Source: Paraphoma chrysanthemicola (Eukaryota; Ascomycota; Dothideomycetes; Pleosporales; Phaeosphaeriaceae). Taken from it: a DNA stretch of 64,000 nucleotides. This document shows positions 11,022 through 22,572 of the stretch, piece by piece. Within the stretch, counting starts at the first letter, position 1, and each line of letters opens with the position of its first letter. Both the position numbers and the translations under genes were made by a program. The notes under the pieces are model-generated. The model saw nothing but the letters and a program-made list of their open reading frames with translations. It was not told where the DNA came from and ran no database searches. The stretch covers positions 558,001 to 622,000 of the forward strand of contig JAGMWG010000012.1 of assembly GCA_020744225.1 (NCBI GenBank), read 5' to 3'.

Positions 11022-13970
11022 CTATTGCATGCGCCACTGGAACAGATCTCGAGACAAGCTCCAAGGCACCACAGCCCCGGAATCTCCAGGCTCAGATGCA
11101 TGATGATCCGAATCATCAGGGAGATCTTCCTCCTCTTCGTGTCCTGGCCTGAACCTCTTACTATCATGCTCATCTTCCTCCGTCTTGAGGTGGGCCTGTA
11201 TTTCGCGGAGCATCGGCAGAGTTTCTTCAAGTGCCGCACGAACTGCTGCCCGTGCTCTCTTATGTTCTGCAGTCCGATAGGCATCGTTCTGGAGAAGCTG
11301 CTCAGAGGTTCCAGCGAACTGCTTGAAATACGCAACAGCATCTTTGGCGAATGCGGCGCAATGAGTTTTCCATGAAGCCCTCAAGCGAGTAACGATCTCG
11401 TCGCGAATATTCTCAATAATTGGAAACTCCGGAACCTCGTCGGGCATATCTCCTTGGGGAGTGATCAAAGAGAGCATGGCTTCTCGAGTTCGTTTATATA
11501 CCCTGAAGCCTCGCGGCACAGTCGGTGCTCTCTCATATACCGGAACCATTTGTTGCGCGATAGGACAGTAGATATCTTCCTCTGTGGTGAAATGTAGGTA
11601 TGTGTCCCGGAGAGAGTTTTCAAGCTGGCCAACTAAGACGTTAAATGACCTCTGCATTTGCGCATTAGCATGTTTGAGTGCCTCCGCTGCCTTGACTTTG
11701 AGCTCTTTGTTAGCAGATGATCGTGCAATGCTTCCCCCAACGTCGACGGCGCCATCTTGCGGAACCTGGTGCAAGATCGATGCCAACGATCTTGGCACCG
11801 AACGCATGTCGTTGTACCATAATTCGATGTCGTTCTGCAACGTGGCCAAAATCTCATCGTTCAAGTTGCGGTTGAAGTACTTCCCGTTCACCGGAATGCC
11901 TCTTTCTCGAAGCATCTTTGCAAAGCCACTCCAGTATATGTCTGGGTGTCTCCAGTGACCATGGGCCCAATTCTTTATACGTTGGTGTATCATCGAGGCA
12001 GTTGCGGAGCTCAAAGGGTTCCTTATGACCGAGGCAAGCTGACGGGCAATGATGCTTTCCATGAGCCCCTCCAAATTGGAAATGAAATCAAGCAGGTCTC
12101 GTCTCATCTGCGCGTACCCCGTGTCTTCGATGTGCGTTTCGAAAACAAGCTCTCCTGTCTCGAACATCTTTGGCAGAACTTGGAACACATGGTTATGGTA
12201 GAGCTGAAGATTGTTTGCTGCAGGCAGTCCAAAGAGAAAGCGGCGCAGGTTGTCGATGCCACACGTCTCCAGGTCCAATGGCGGGTCTTGCTCAAGAATC
12301 TCTGTATCCAACCATTCCATGTAGGTCTCCGCAGACACAGAAAATGATCTGATTTCTCGCTCATTTAGCTCACGCTGAATCAGTCTTGTCTCCCGTTTGA
12401 CATAGGCTGTGAATGCGGCGCAATATATGTTGTATCGAGCTTTGCAGCCACGCTTTCCATCAGCTCCATCGCGTTCGAGCTCCTCATATCGTGAGAGTAG
12501 AGAAATGAATGGCTCTTCCCGGACACGGCTGATCTGTTCAGCAAAATTGCGGCGCTTGAGCAGCTCCTGTGAAGTATGTGTTAGAATAGCTAGCCCAGCA
12601 GTTCATCGACCTTCCTGATTCTTACATCAGACTTCGTCATCACAAGCACTGTCTTGCTGGCAGTCTTGCGGCGAAGAGACCTGCCGAGATATTTGTCGTG
12701 CATGATGCTCGACTGGAATCGAGCATGGGGCGCAACAACCATTTCGAACTCAGATTCCTTGCGGTACTTGTTGATATGTGCTTCGCGAAGTTGGCTAATG
12801 TCACCGTAACCTGCATAGATTAGCATATCAATGCTTCGTGACTTTAGCCGTCGACTAACCAGGCATATCATAGAGACTTAGACCGCAGCTCAGGAGGGGA
12901 TGACCGGTGGCGATCTTCATAAACTTGACAAAGGGCCAGTACCTCAGAACTAAGTTTCGCAGGTGTCTCAGTTTGCGGTCCGGAACATCTTTGTGTAGGG
13001 CTGCTCCGTTGTTGTTATTGAAGTTCTCCCTCAAGTTATCAGCCACTCTTCTCGCACTCTCTCGACACTCTCCTCGAAAGTTCTCATTCCGGATGTCAGT
13101 ATGGTTGAGCGCCTCTCCCAACCACTCTCTCAGTTTCGCATTCTCTTCAGTCTCGAAGATGATCTCGAAGAACTCTTTGGCGGTCGTGGATGCTCGTCTT
13201 CTCACACTGATCTCCTCTGGGTCGTCTTCTTCTTCTTCGTCGTCCTCTTCTTCTTCACCATCCTCGTCTTCGTCATTCTGATCGTGTTGCTCGTCTTCGT
13301 TGGTGTTTTGGTCACACTTGGGCACGCTGTGGAAGTCACACCATGCTCTAATCATTTCGTCGATAAAGTTTGCCATTTCTTCATCACTGTAGATGTAGAT
13401 GGTGATGTCGCTTGATGTCGTGTCGTTGGCAGCGCCGGGCTTGTGAACCACAATGGTCACAAAGGACGTACACGCCTTTGAAGCTCCAGAAGTTCCCAAA
13501 ATATTGCGCTCCACCAGTGCATTAAGTAGTGTACTCTTTCCGATGCCTTGCTCACCAGGGACAGCCACTCGCAGTCTTGCAACATCTGGAAGCTTCTTCG
13601 CCTTTTCTGCCGCAGAGACGAGGGCTTTGATGCTTTGGTCGATGTACGAGAACGCGCTAAGACGATTGATCAGTCGTTGACATAGCTGTTGATTTTGAAA
13701 TTTGATGGTGTCGTGATCTAGTGCGAACCACGGATGGTCGGGGAAACGTCCTTCGGCTGCCCCAGATTCCTCAGAGTCAGGCTTTCGTTTGTGGTTTGGT
13801 GTGTCGCCTGAGAGGTTAGAGCCATTATCCAGGGCTAATCGAGCCCATTGATTCATGTTGGTGGCACCGGTATAGTTTGAAGATTGTGCTTGCAAAAGTA
13901 TCGCAGTGTCGAGTGGTGTCCGAGTATTGGTTGAATGGAGTAGATAATTGTTTTGTAACAGGTCGCACAT
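11022..13970 (-). CDS. Large dynamin-like GTPase, SLIP-GC-like
   Basis: A 946-residue P-loop GTPase in three exons (13970-12860, 12810-12626, 12566-11022). The second intron uses a gtaag donor inside what would otherwise be a short unspliced tail. The GTPase boxes are in order: P-loop GEQGIGKST at residues 139-147, candidate switch threonine in SKACTSFVT at about 164-172, G3 DMPG at 368-371 and G4 TKSD at 429-432. A very acidic insertion (Asp/Glu runs) occupies about 220-253 inside the G domain. The long helical C-terminal half ends in an acidic, basic-patched tail. The overall plan resembles fungal proteins annotated as nuclear GTPase SLIP-GC-like, which are dynamin-superfamily members of unknown role. 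The start is uncertain: the ATG at 13970 follows 'attag', so it could instead follow an intron, and another Met lies near residue 39. Confidence 0.82.
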
Positions 13971-14822
13971 CTAATGTAATACCTAGTCTCGAGGTGAAGG
14001 CGATCTTACTTGCCCAAAGGTTTGAAAGCCAAGGAGCTGTGCAGGTGAGACAAACTGCGAAGCTTGCAGGTGAGAGACCAAAGGACTGAGCAGTGTCCTG
14101 ACACCGCCGGACGAGCTATACCACACATACACATGATCATTACAGACGCAAGCTGGCACTGAAGCACTGCCTTAGTGGAGGTGATTACGAGTGGTCGAAG
14201 AGTTGACCGTAACAACATTTATCACATAGCCAGCAATGTTGACTTGCAGTATTCCTGTAATGGAGGAGTCTCCATATGAATGATGAGAGAGCGCAATGGG
14301 CATTTGCAATAGAGCAACAGAGAAAAGTATTTTGCTTCTTGCTTGTACACCATTGCGAACTGTGCACGGCGGCATCACGGATCTTTTGTGGATGCACTGT
14401 CACCATCGGGGCGAGGTGGGGTTGGATCTGGGGATGCGGCAACGGCTAAGATGATCGGCGGAGCAGCAAGCATCCACGAGAGCCGCATACCCGGGAGCTT
14501 GTGTGCACGTCACATCTCGTCGCGTCTCTTCGTCTCATCCCCATCGTGATAATTTGCGATGACCTCGGGATGGAGCGACGACGGCGAGCCGCGCCCACGT
14601 GTTCGCAGCGCGTTCCTGGTGGCTTGGCAGACGTTGATGCACGCAATCTCGATGGTCCCGCCGAAAACCTGAATCGCCTGTTAGTGGAACGTTCGCGGCC
14701 TGTCATCTGAAAGTGCCCTCCGTCATGCTTTGCGCATAGCAGCCCGCCCAATTGGGCCTCTTGCGCCGCATTTGTGTGTCTGGCTCAACAACTCTCTCCT
14801 CCTCCCAATTCTTCCATTCTCT
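13971..14822. other. Divergent intergenic region
   Basis: About 0.85 kb separating the divergently transcribed GTPase (minus) and phospholipase A2 (plus) genes. It presumably holds both promoters. No gene or recognised element is seen. Confidence 0.5.
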
Positions 14823-17339
14823 ATGGCACAATTGAGACGAGTGCGCGACTTGCGCCAGCTCTGGCTGCAAGGAACGCGTCGAGGGTGAGTAGGCGACTTG
14901 TTAGGATTGATGCATTGCTAACTACTCAGACTACATACCAAACGTACTGTCCCAAAGTCGAATGCTGCGAGCCTCGCATTCCGATATGGTCCGCCGTGCC
15001 TCTTCACCATTGCCGCCGTCCACTACTACTCCACCACCTCATCCCCACTCTTCCGCCCAATTCGCCTAGATGCACCCTCGGCATGGTCTTCATGGATGCC
15101 GAGCGCCCTGTCTGGCGATCAGAAGCGGAACGGCTCGACTTCTGCTGGCGAGGCTGAAGACAAGATCAACGAGCAGAACTCGGAAAAGCCCGGAGACCAG
15201 GATGCGCCCCCACAAACCCGCGTTGCAAAGGGCTACAGCGAGACGGGTACAGAAGGCGAGGACGGCAAGTCGACATGGCAGACTATTCGAGACAGCTTCC
15301 CGAGCCCACCCGATCTGAAGTCGGCCTCGTCCATCGGAGACACTATCCTCGACCTGGTCGTACCGAGCTGGGTGAAGATGATGCCCGGTTTCATTCGAAA
15401 ATTGCAAAACGAGCTGTCCATGGCGCCGGGATCGCTCGCTGAAGAGATTTGGTACGACGCGAATAATCCCGAGGCTAATCCAGAGATCATCTGGGACGCA
15501 TCAGTCCGTATATCGAACGAGCTATGTCAGGAAGAAAAGGCATTCGTGAAGAAGCGGGCCCAGTTCACCAAGAAGGCACTCGCGCGCTACCTGGACATCC
15601 CTGAAGCTACCATTCACCCCGATGACGTTCCGGTCATAGCCATGTGCGGCTCCGGTGGAGGGCTGCGCGCACTCGTGGCTGGCACATCATCGTACCTTTC
15701 CTCAAAAGAGCAAGGCCTCTTCGATTGCGTCACGTACACTGCAGGCGTCAGCGGAAGTTGCTGGCTGCAGACGCTCTACTATTCGGACATCACCAAGCAA
15801 AGCCACGCCCGCCTCATCCGACATCTGAAGAACAGACTTGGCGTCCACATCGCCTTCCCTCCTGACGCGTTGGAACTCCTTGTCAGCGCACCAACAAACA
15901 AGTACTTGCTGAGCGCACTGGTGGAGAAGGCTAAAGGACTTCCGGATGCCGAGTTCGGACTTGTCGACATCTACGGTGCGCTTCTTGCAGCACGACTCCT
16001 CATACCCAAAGGCGAGCTCTCCGTGAGCGAGTTCGACTTCAAGGTCTCGAATCAGCGACGCTTCACCGACGATGGCTCCAACCCGCTACCCATCTACACG
16101 GCAGTGCGACACGAGATTCCCCTTGCCGAACAGGCGGACATGAAAGACCGAATTGCTGCTGAAGCGAAGGCTAGGAGAGAAGCCTGGTTCCAATGGTTTG
16201 AGTTCACGCCGTACGAGATGTGGTGCGAGGAGCTCTCAGCTGGTATCCCGACGTGGGCAATGGGTCGCCAATTCGACAAGGGACGCACTGTCTGGCGAGA
16301 CAACGGCCTCGCGCTCCCTGAAGTGCGCGTGCCACTTTTGATGGGTATTTGGGGCTCCGCCTTCTGTGCCACGCTATCGCACTACTACAAGGAGATCCGC
16401 CCTGTCCTCCGAGGCCTCGCCGGCTTCGGCAGCTTAGACGCCATGATAGCTGAGCGCGACGAGGACCTCGTCAAGGTTCATCCCATCGACCCCGCCTCCA
16501 TTCCAAACTACGCTCTCGGTCTGCGCGAGATGCTACCTCCTTCGTGTCCCGAAAGCATCTTCGAGCAGAAGAACTTCCAATTCATGGACGCCGGTATGAG
16601 CAACAATCTCCCAATCTATCCTCTCCTACGCCCCGGTCGCGACGTTGATATCCTCGTCGCCTTCGATGCTAGCGCCGATGTCCGCACCGACAACTGGCTC
16701 AAAGTCGCTGACGGCTACGCCCGCCAACGCGGCATCAAGGGCTGGCCTGTCGGAGCTGGCTGGCCGCCAGAGGACGAAACTATGGAAGAACTCCAAGAAG
16801 ATCTTGATGCTGCCCAGGCCAAGACAGAAGAGCAAGCACAGGATAAGATCAGCAAAGCACAATCCGACGACGCCAAAGAGAAGCAAACTTCGAAAAAGAA
16901 AGATCTGGGCTACTGCAACATCTGGGTTGGCACCACCGAAGAACGCGTGTCCGACCACGAACCACCAGAGAGCAAACTCGTCGAAGAAGACTGGGAACTC
17001 ATGCACCCCGAATCCGGCATCACAGTCATTTACTTCCCATTCCTAGCGAACCCCAAAGTCCCCGGCGTCGATCCAAAGACCTCGGACTTCATGAGCACGT
17101 GGAACTTCATCTACACGCCCGAGCAAATCGACAAGGTTGTTGACCTTGCACGAACCAACTTTGACGAGGGCGCTGAGCGGACGAAGCGAACCGTGCGCGC
17201 AGTTTACGAGAGGAAAAAGAAGCTGCGAGAGCAGCATGAGAAAGACGACAAGGAGCTGCGGTGGCGCAGGAAGTTGGCGCAGGGTCGGGTGCGTGGCTCG
17301 AGGGTCGGACAGAGTGATCATGGCGACCACTTTAGTTAG
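14823..17339 (+). CDS. plaA: Cytosolic-type phospholipase A2 with mitochondrial presequence
   Basis: Hydrolyses the sn-2 (and possibly sn-1) acyl ester of glycerophospholipids. A short first exon (14823-14884) and a long second exon (14930-17339) join across a 45-nt intron (gtgagt...gctaac...cag), giving 823 residues. The spliced N-terminus (MAQLRRVRDLRQLWLQGTRR, then TKRTVPK and AFRYG) is rich in Arg, Ser and hydrophobics with almost no acids, typical of mitochondrial targeting. The cPLA2 catalytic features are present: the Gly-rich oxyanion loop CGSGGGLRA (GSGGG at 261-265), the nucleophile elbow GVSGSCW with Ser295, and the catalytic Asp574 in FMDAGMSNNLP. Length is close to Aspergillus PlaA, to which I assign the symbol tentatively. 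A Lys/Glu-rich linker at about 640-680 is probably disordered. Starting at the in-frame Met at 15096 would lose the presequence. Confidence 0.88.
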
Positions 17340-17909
17340 ATGGGAAGGTTGTCGTTTTGGAGTTGCATTATACCCACTTGGATCAAGAATGAAGAACTTT
17401 ACTATAAAAGCTGTTAGCTGATTGATGTGTCTTATTTGCGTTGTGAAATGTTATCTCGCATGGTCGTCTGCTGTCGTAACGGTTGCTAATATCTTCAGGT
17501 GTTTCCATCTGAGCCTGGATGAAGTATATGGTTGTTCTTCAAGTGAGTTCGCTATGGCCAGCACACATAGCTTAGATCATGTTCAATTCATGCTGTGCTT
17601 CGTGATGGGGTTTGGGCCGGATGTTGTGGAAGTTCTGATATTGAGAGGGATTATCAACTCAGACAGAAAAATGCTACAGCACCGCAACGTATAGAAACGT
17701 CGCGAAAACATCAAGATCTGATATCGTCAGTCTGAATAATGCCACAATAACAATATATTATCTATTAACCACTTGTGTGGATGTTGTTCGCGCTCTGTGC
17801 AGGAGGGGTGTATGCCCGTTTCGGCTGAGCCGAGGCTAGATTACAGATCGATTGAGCTCTCGCGAAATCGCGTCATTCGAGCAAGCAACGCTTTGCTTCC
17901 TACTCCAAT
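17340..17909. other. Intergenic, no supported gene
   Basis: About 0.57 kb between the phospholipase and the reductase, AT-richer than its flanks. It holds the 3' UTR of the first and the promoter of the second. No other element is recognised. Confidence 0.5.
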
Positions 17910-18929
17910 ATGCCTGTCTCAATACTTATCGTTGGCGCTGGCGCCATCGGTGCATTCTATGCCTCCCGTCTCGCACTCGTACGCGACGTCTCTGTCTCCG
18001 TCATCTGTCGATCAAACTACAAAGCCGTCAAGGCCGATGGCTTCAAGATAACCTCCCCGCAATACGGCGACTACACATTCACACCGTCCAACACCTTTGC
18101 GAACCCCGACGAAGCACGGAAGAGCGGGATACAATGGGATTACATTGTCGTGAGCACAAAAGCGCTACCAGACGTCAGCGACGACTCGGAGATCCTAGAG
18201 GGTCTGGTTAGCGATAACACCGCCATTGTCCTCATACAGAACGGCCTCGGTGTCGAAGAACCCTACACAAAGCGCTTCCCCCACGCCGCCATCTGCTCCG
18301 CCGTCACAATCGCCACGTGCGCGCAGCCGTCACACGGCCACATAAAACACAATCGCTGGACGCGCATCAACTCCGGGCCATACCTCCCACACCTCGACAC
18401 CAGCAACCCCAAGCCCAGCGATGCACGCATCACCGAACAAAACGATGCTTTCATCGCACTCCTCCTCGAAGGCGGCATCAAAGACGCATCAGCCTACACG
18501 CACGCCAAACTCCAACTCGTCCGCTGGCACAAGATCGCCATCAACGCCTCCATGAACCCGTCCTCGGTCCTCACGCAATGCTCCACCAACGCCGCCATGG
18601 CCTCGGACCCAGAGATGCAGCGCCACATTCTCGGCGTCATGCACGAGATCCTAGCCACAGCGCCGAAAATCCTGGGCCAGCCCATGCCCGCGGAGTTCGC
18701 GACGCCGGAGCAGATCATCCGGTCTACGCTGCGCAATACGAGCGGGAGTAAACCGAGTATGGCGCTGGATTGGGAGCAAGGGAAACGCTTGGAGGTTGAG
18801 GTTATTTTGGGGAATCCGATTCGTTTGGCGAGGGAGAGGGGGTTGGAGATGCCGAGGTTGCAGAGCTTGTATGCGATGGTTAGGATGGGGCAGGAGGCTC
18901 GAGAGAGGGAGAAGGAGAGTAAGTTGTAA
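17910..18929 (+). CDS. 2-dehydropantoate 2-reductase (ketopantoate reductase, ApbA/PanE family)
   Basis: An NADPH-dependent reductase of the family that makes D-pantoate for pantothenate and CoA synthesis. Intronless, 339 residues, the usual size. The N-terminal Rossmann signature VGAGAIGAFYASRLA is at residues 8-22. The segment YIVVSTKALPD carries the conserved Lys of the family, and VLIQNGLGVEE matches the conserved N-G-x-G motif before the catalytic helix domain. The C-terminal half (KLQLVRWHKIAINASMNP) fits the helical substrate domain, where Lys and Asn of the W-x-K-x-x-x-N pattern line the active site. Fungal genomes carry several paralogs of this family, so pantothenate synthesis is likely but not certain for this copy. 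Confidence 0.88.
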   Translation: MPVSILIVGAGAIGAFYASRLALVRDVSVSVICRSNYKAVKADGFKITSPQYGDYTFTPSNTFANPDEARKSGIQWDYIVVSTKALPDVSDDSEILEGLVSDNTAIVLIQNGLGVEEPYTKRFPHAAICSAVTIATCAQPSHGHIKHNRWTRINSGPYLPHLDTSNPKPSDARITEQNDAFIALLLEGGIKDASAYTHAKLQLVRWHKIAINASMNPSSVLTQCSTNAAMASDPEMQRHILGVMHEILATAPKILGQPMPAEFATPEQIIRSTLRNTSGSKPSMALDWEQGKRLEVEVILGNPIRLARERGLEMPRLQSLYAMVRMGQEAREREKESKL

Positions 18930-19870
18930 GGTTATTGGGATGGGAGGGGCACGGATTGGCGAGTTGAGTTGTCCCATGAGGGGTGGGTTTGTGGAAGACA
19001 CTGTAGCAGGAACGGATGGAGTATAAAGAGCGAACATGCGTCGTATATACCTAACATTAGACTTGCATTACCAACTTAGCCCTAGCTCTCATCATCTTCA
19101 AGCGAACATGCATGTACTGTCAACCTCGTTTTCGAGCATCGAATCGCGTGAGCCTATTCCGTACTAGCGTCCTCTGACGCGTCGGACGTCATGTCTCCTC
19201 TGTCTTACAACCGCATCTTCACTCACCGTTTTTAAGCTCGCCGAATGCTGTTCCAGATTCTCTCGTATGCCACTGTGTATTGACTGCTCATGATTGTACG
19301 GCTTGCTGTCGTATATCGCCGCGTTTTGGTCTTCGGACGCGTTTAGGGTGAAATTGTGGTTCGCGTTGGTGAATCGACTGGCGGTACCCTCTGTATCCCT
19401 TGAGATATTTGAGAGAAGAAGAAAACATCACGCGTCTTGATTGTAATCTCTCGTTTCTTAATCTCTCATGTCTTCTCCTCATCTCTTCCTTATTTATCAT
19501 CATTGCGTTTGAATAGTCAAAAGATGGTTGTTCCTTATATCTTACCGGCACTTCGTGTCAAAGCTTTATGATGGCATGGTATATCCTGTTTTCCCGCAAA
19601 TCCAAAGATGCCGTCGCGTTGTATATGTGAGGGCGATAAGAAGCCGTCGCGACGTGAACCTAACAAGGTGCGTGTTGTCACCGTAAGAGGCGGGCGAATT
19701 GAGGCTGGAGTGATGAGCCAGCATACCTCATATTCACCCTCACTTCCGATGTCTTATCATGCCCAACTCGTGATAGTGGCGGCGCCCAGCCTCAACAATC
19801 AGAATTTCTTTCCCTCAGTAAAACAACTGTAGTCAATTTGTTCGAACACTACAACACAACGTCCGACATC
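18930..19870. other. Intergenic, no supported gene
   Basis: About 0.94 kb. Short overlapping open frames (up to 128 codons antisense at its left edge) are shadows or chance. It should hold the promoter of the next gene. Confidence 0.5.
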
Positions 19871-21876
19871 ATGCCAGTTATCAAGAGGGAGGAAAGCCCA
19901 GAGGCACCGATCGCATCAATTGCGCCTTCGGCACCGATTGCGACCACGACCGTGAATCGCAACCTCAGTGGTCTGCCTGCAACTGCGGATGACGGTCAAG
20001 ATGTCAAACCCACGATGGCAGGGCCGGCGAAACCTTACATCGTCGCACCACACGAGCGCCTCGCGCTCACCGTGTATCACGGCAGCTCGCCCCGCGGGTA
20101 CAGTCTAGCTGCGTCGTCGCCCTCCAGTACCTCAGGTGGTGTTGTTGTTCCTCGTGCGCCGCCGTTTGCTCCCCTTCCATCTCATCTTGGGTCTGCCGTG
20201 GCAACCGCTGGACGCGTCAACAAAACAAGCTCAGTGAAAAGGTACGTCTCGACAACTTGCACTTGCATCACAACACTCACACTGCACGCACATGACACAC
20301 TTCACGCACTTGACGACACTTGGTTTGCAATACACGCTAACAGAACTAACGCGTGCAACATTAGAATGGATCCATACTTCGACGGCATTGGCCATGGTGG
20401 CGATGATGGAGCTGGGTTTCCGCCTATGATGTTGCATGGTATGTTGCGCGATTGAAGCCAAAATAAACTGTTTTGACTAATGTTGAATCAGATGAGAACA
20501 ACCAGATGGTTACGATCCCGCAAGCCGATATCAACAACCTACGCTTCCAGATCCAACTGTTGCAGAATAGCAATGCAGTCTGTGAAGCCAAAGGTCAGTC
20601 AAATCTGCAACGGCATATTTTTTAAACATGGGCGACACTAGAGCACACAATGCCACCATGTCATTCCAATTCTCTACGACACTCGCTGACCTCTTCACTA
20701 GTGCAACAGCAGCATGCAGCCATCCGGGAGCTGATCACTATGAATCAGAACACCCATAACAAGCTCGAAGACGTCAACCTCCGCCTTCTTTCGGTTGAGG
20801 CGGCGTTCAGCATGAGTGATCTCGTTAAGTTGCCTTTGAAGCAGGTGGTGCGCGCCCAGCGCGACTTCCGCGCTCACTACGACGATAGATCACGGAGCCC
20901 TTCGCCGAGTGATGGCAAGTACCGCGAGCGCGGTAGTGCTAAGAAGGGCAGGAAGAAGCTCGAGATCAGTGTGCCCATCATGTACGAAGCGCCCATTGCA
21001 GGTCTGCCAACACCTCAGACGTCCTTCATCGTAAGTCCTACCCAACCCAAAATTTCCAGTCGTTGCTAAGACATGCTTCAGGAAGCTCCAAAGATCACGC
21101 GTACACCCAACACGCCTATCACTCCGGGTCGAATCGGTCCCCCGAGTGGTGTCAGGAAGACCAACACCTGTATCAACAAGCGCGGCATCCACAACCTCAA
21201 CGAGATGGTCCCTCCCGTATATGCGCAGTTTCCGCTGGTGCCCATCACCGATTCCGAGATTGTTATCTTCTTCTTCAATTCACTCGCTCGTCCAATCGTA
21301 TCGCTCCGTCTCTACGCGCGCGGATGGGGTCCAGCTGCAATCTGCGACATGCTGAACGCCCACCGCGTCATCGAGCCAGAGTATCTTCGCAACACAGTCT
21401 CAGTCAAGTGCACCACTGCGATCAAGCTCGGCCGTCGTAGGTACGGCGATGACTGGGAGGAGTACCACCGCGGCGAATTCAAGGACATGAAAGATGACCG
21501 GGCCACCGATAGGGTCCATTTATCCGAAGACGAGCTTCCGTATGCGCAAGACTTCGATATTCGCGCCCTCTGTAACGGCCTCCGCAAGTTTCCCGGCGAG
21601 AACGACGGCGGCATCTTCACCGACTGCGTCAAGTGGTGCCAGGCCAACAACTCGGCGCACACGCTGTCGAATGTCTGGGAGCTGGCGGTCGAACTTGATG
21701 CTGGTAATACTCCTAAGCGTATAGTACCGGAGCAGCCCGCCGAGAACCCCGCCACGACCCCCAAGAAGAAAGAGCAGCTGGAGGGCAGCAACGACAACGA
21801 AGATGCGGGAAGCATGACCTCCGAGGACAGCGTCATCGGTAACAACACCGAGACTGCTCAGCAGGATAGCTTCTGA
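19871..21876 (+). CDS. Two-box family member A (multi-exon, unknown function)
   Basis: I do not recognise this protein by name. Five exons (19871-20241, 20365-20438, 20492-20593, 20702-21030, 21082-21876) keep phase throughout and give 556 residues. The first 125 residues are disordered and Ala/Pro/Ser-rich. Residues about 150-215 look like a coiled coil (NNLRFQIQLLQNS, AAIRELITMNQN), followed by an Arg/Ser, Lys-rich stretch. The N-terminal family box is at about 345-387 (ITDSEIVIFFFNSLARPIV, then AICDMLNAHR), and the C-terminal box at 450-498 (DIRALCNGLRKFP...FTDCVKWCQAN) is diverged. The tail is acidic and Ser-rich. It is the only member with many introns and the most diverged in sequence, so it may be the founder or an older copy. 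Nuclear function is an inference from composition. Confidence 0.72.
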
Positions 21877-22572
21877 TTTGTGAGGAGTTCTAAGTGATGG
21901 TTGTTGGTTTTGACGTCATGAAGACTTTGGCGCTCGCCTGAATTGGTCGGTCCTGTTTGTTTGCATATCCACAAGGACCTGGTGGTCACAAATACTTGCA
22001 CGTGCGATAGAAGGTGGAAGTTGTAATCGAGCATGTTTGTGATGGAGAAAAAGTGTGGCGGCAAGTATGTTTTCTTGTATACTACTTCACAAAGATGTGG
22101 ACATGGGACCAACCAGTAAACAATGCCCGACATTAGACTGAAGTTGCACTTCTTATCTGCAGTCTATGTGATTAGATGTGCGCGTATTTGAACATGTTCC
22201 AATGTGTGCAGGATTCAAGCTGTTGAACTCAAAGTGAAGGTGTTCATCCTGCCTCGACACCGTTCCGCGGCGCTGGAGTGAGAGAGGAGTGCATAGAATA
22301 ATCCCCAACTCCCTTCTTAAACCGCTGAGCTTGTTCTCACATATTATTTTCTCCTCTATCTATTGCATCTCTCGTTACTTGCGCCTCCAATCCACTTTCT
22401 TGGTCGCGCGCTACCGAAGTATCTCTGGCCTAGTTTGATACCTTTGCATCTACAGCGCCAACTTTGGACGGCCCTGTAGCCCCGGACCGAACGCCGAAGG
22501 TACACTTAAAAGGCCATCGATTGTACGCTCTTCCTATATATCACCTCGACTCCTCTGATTTTCCACCACATC
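21877..22572. other. Intergenic, no supported gene
   Basis: About 0.7 kb containing the 3' flank of family member A and a pyrimidine-rich leader before the Q-rich gene. No further element is recognised. Confidence 0.5.

Noticed and set aside
12590..12625. A GTPase exon ending at GKVDELLG before a stop
   Set aside because: A consensus gtaag donor at 12625 and acceptor at 12567 remove this tail and join TKSD directly to ELLKRRNF, so the tail is intronic.
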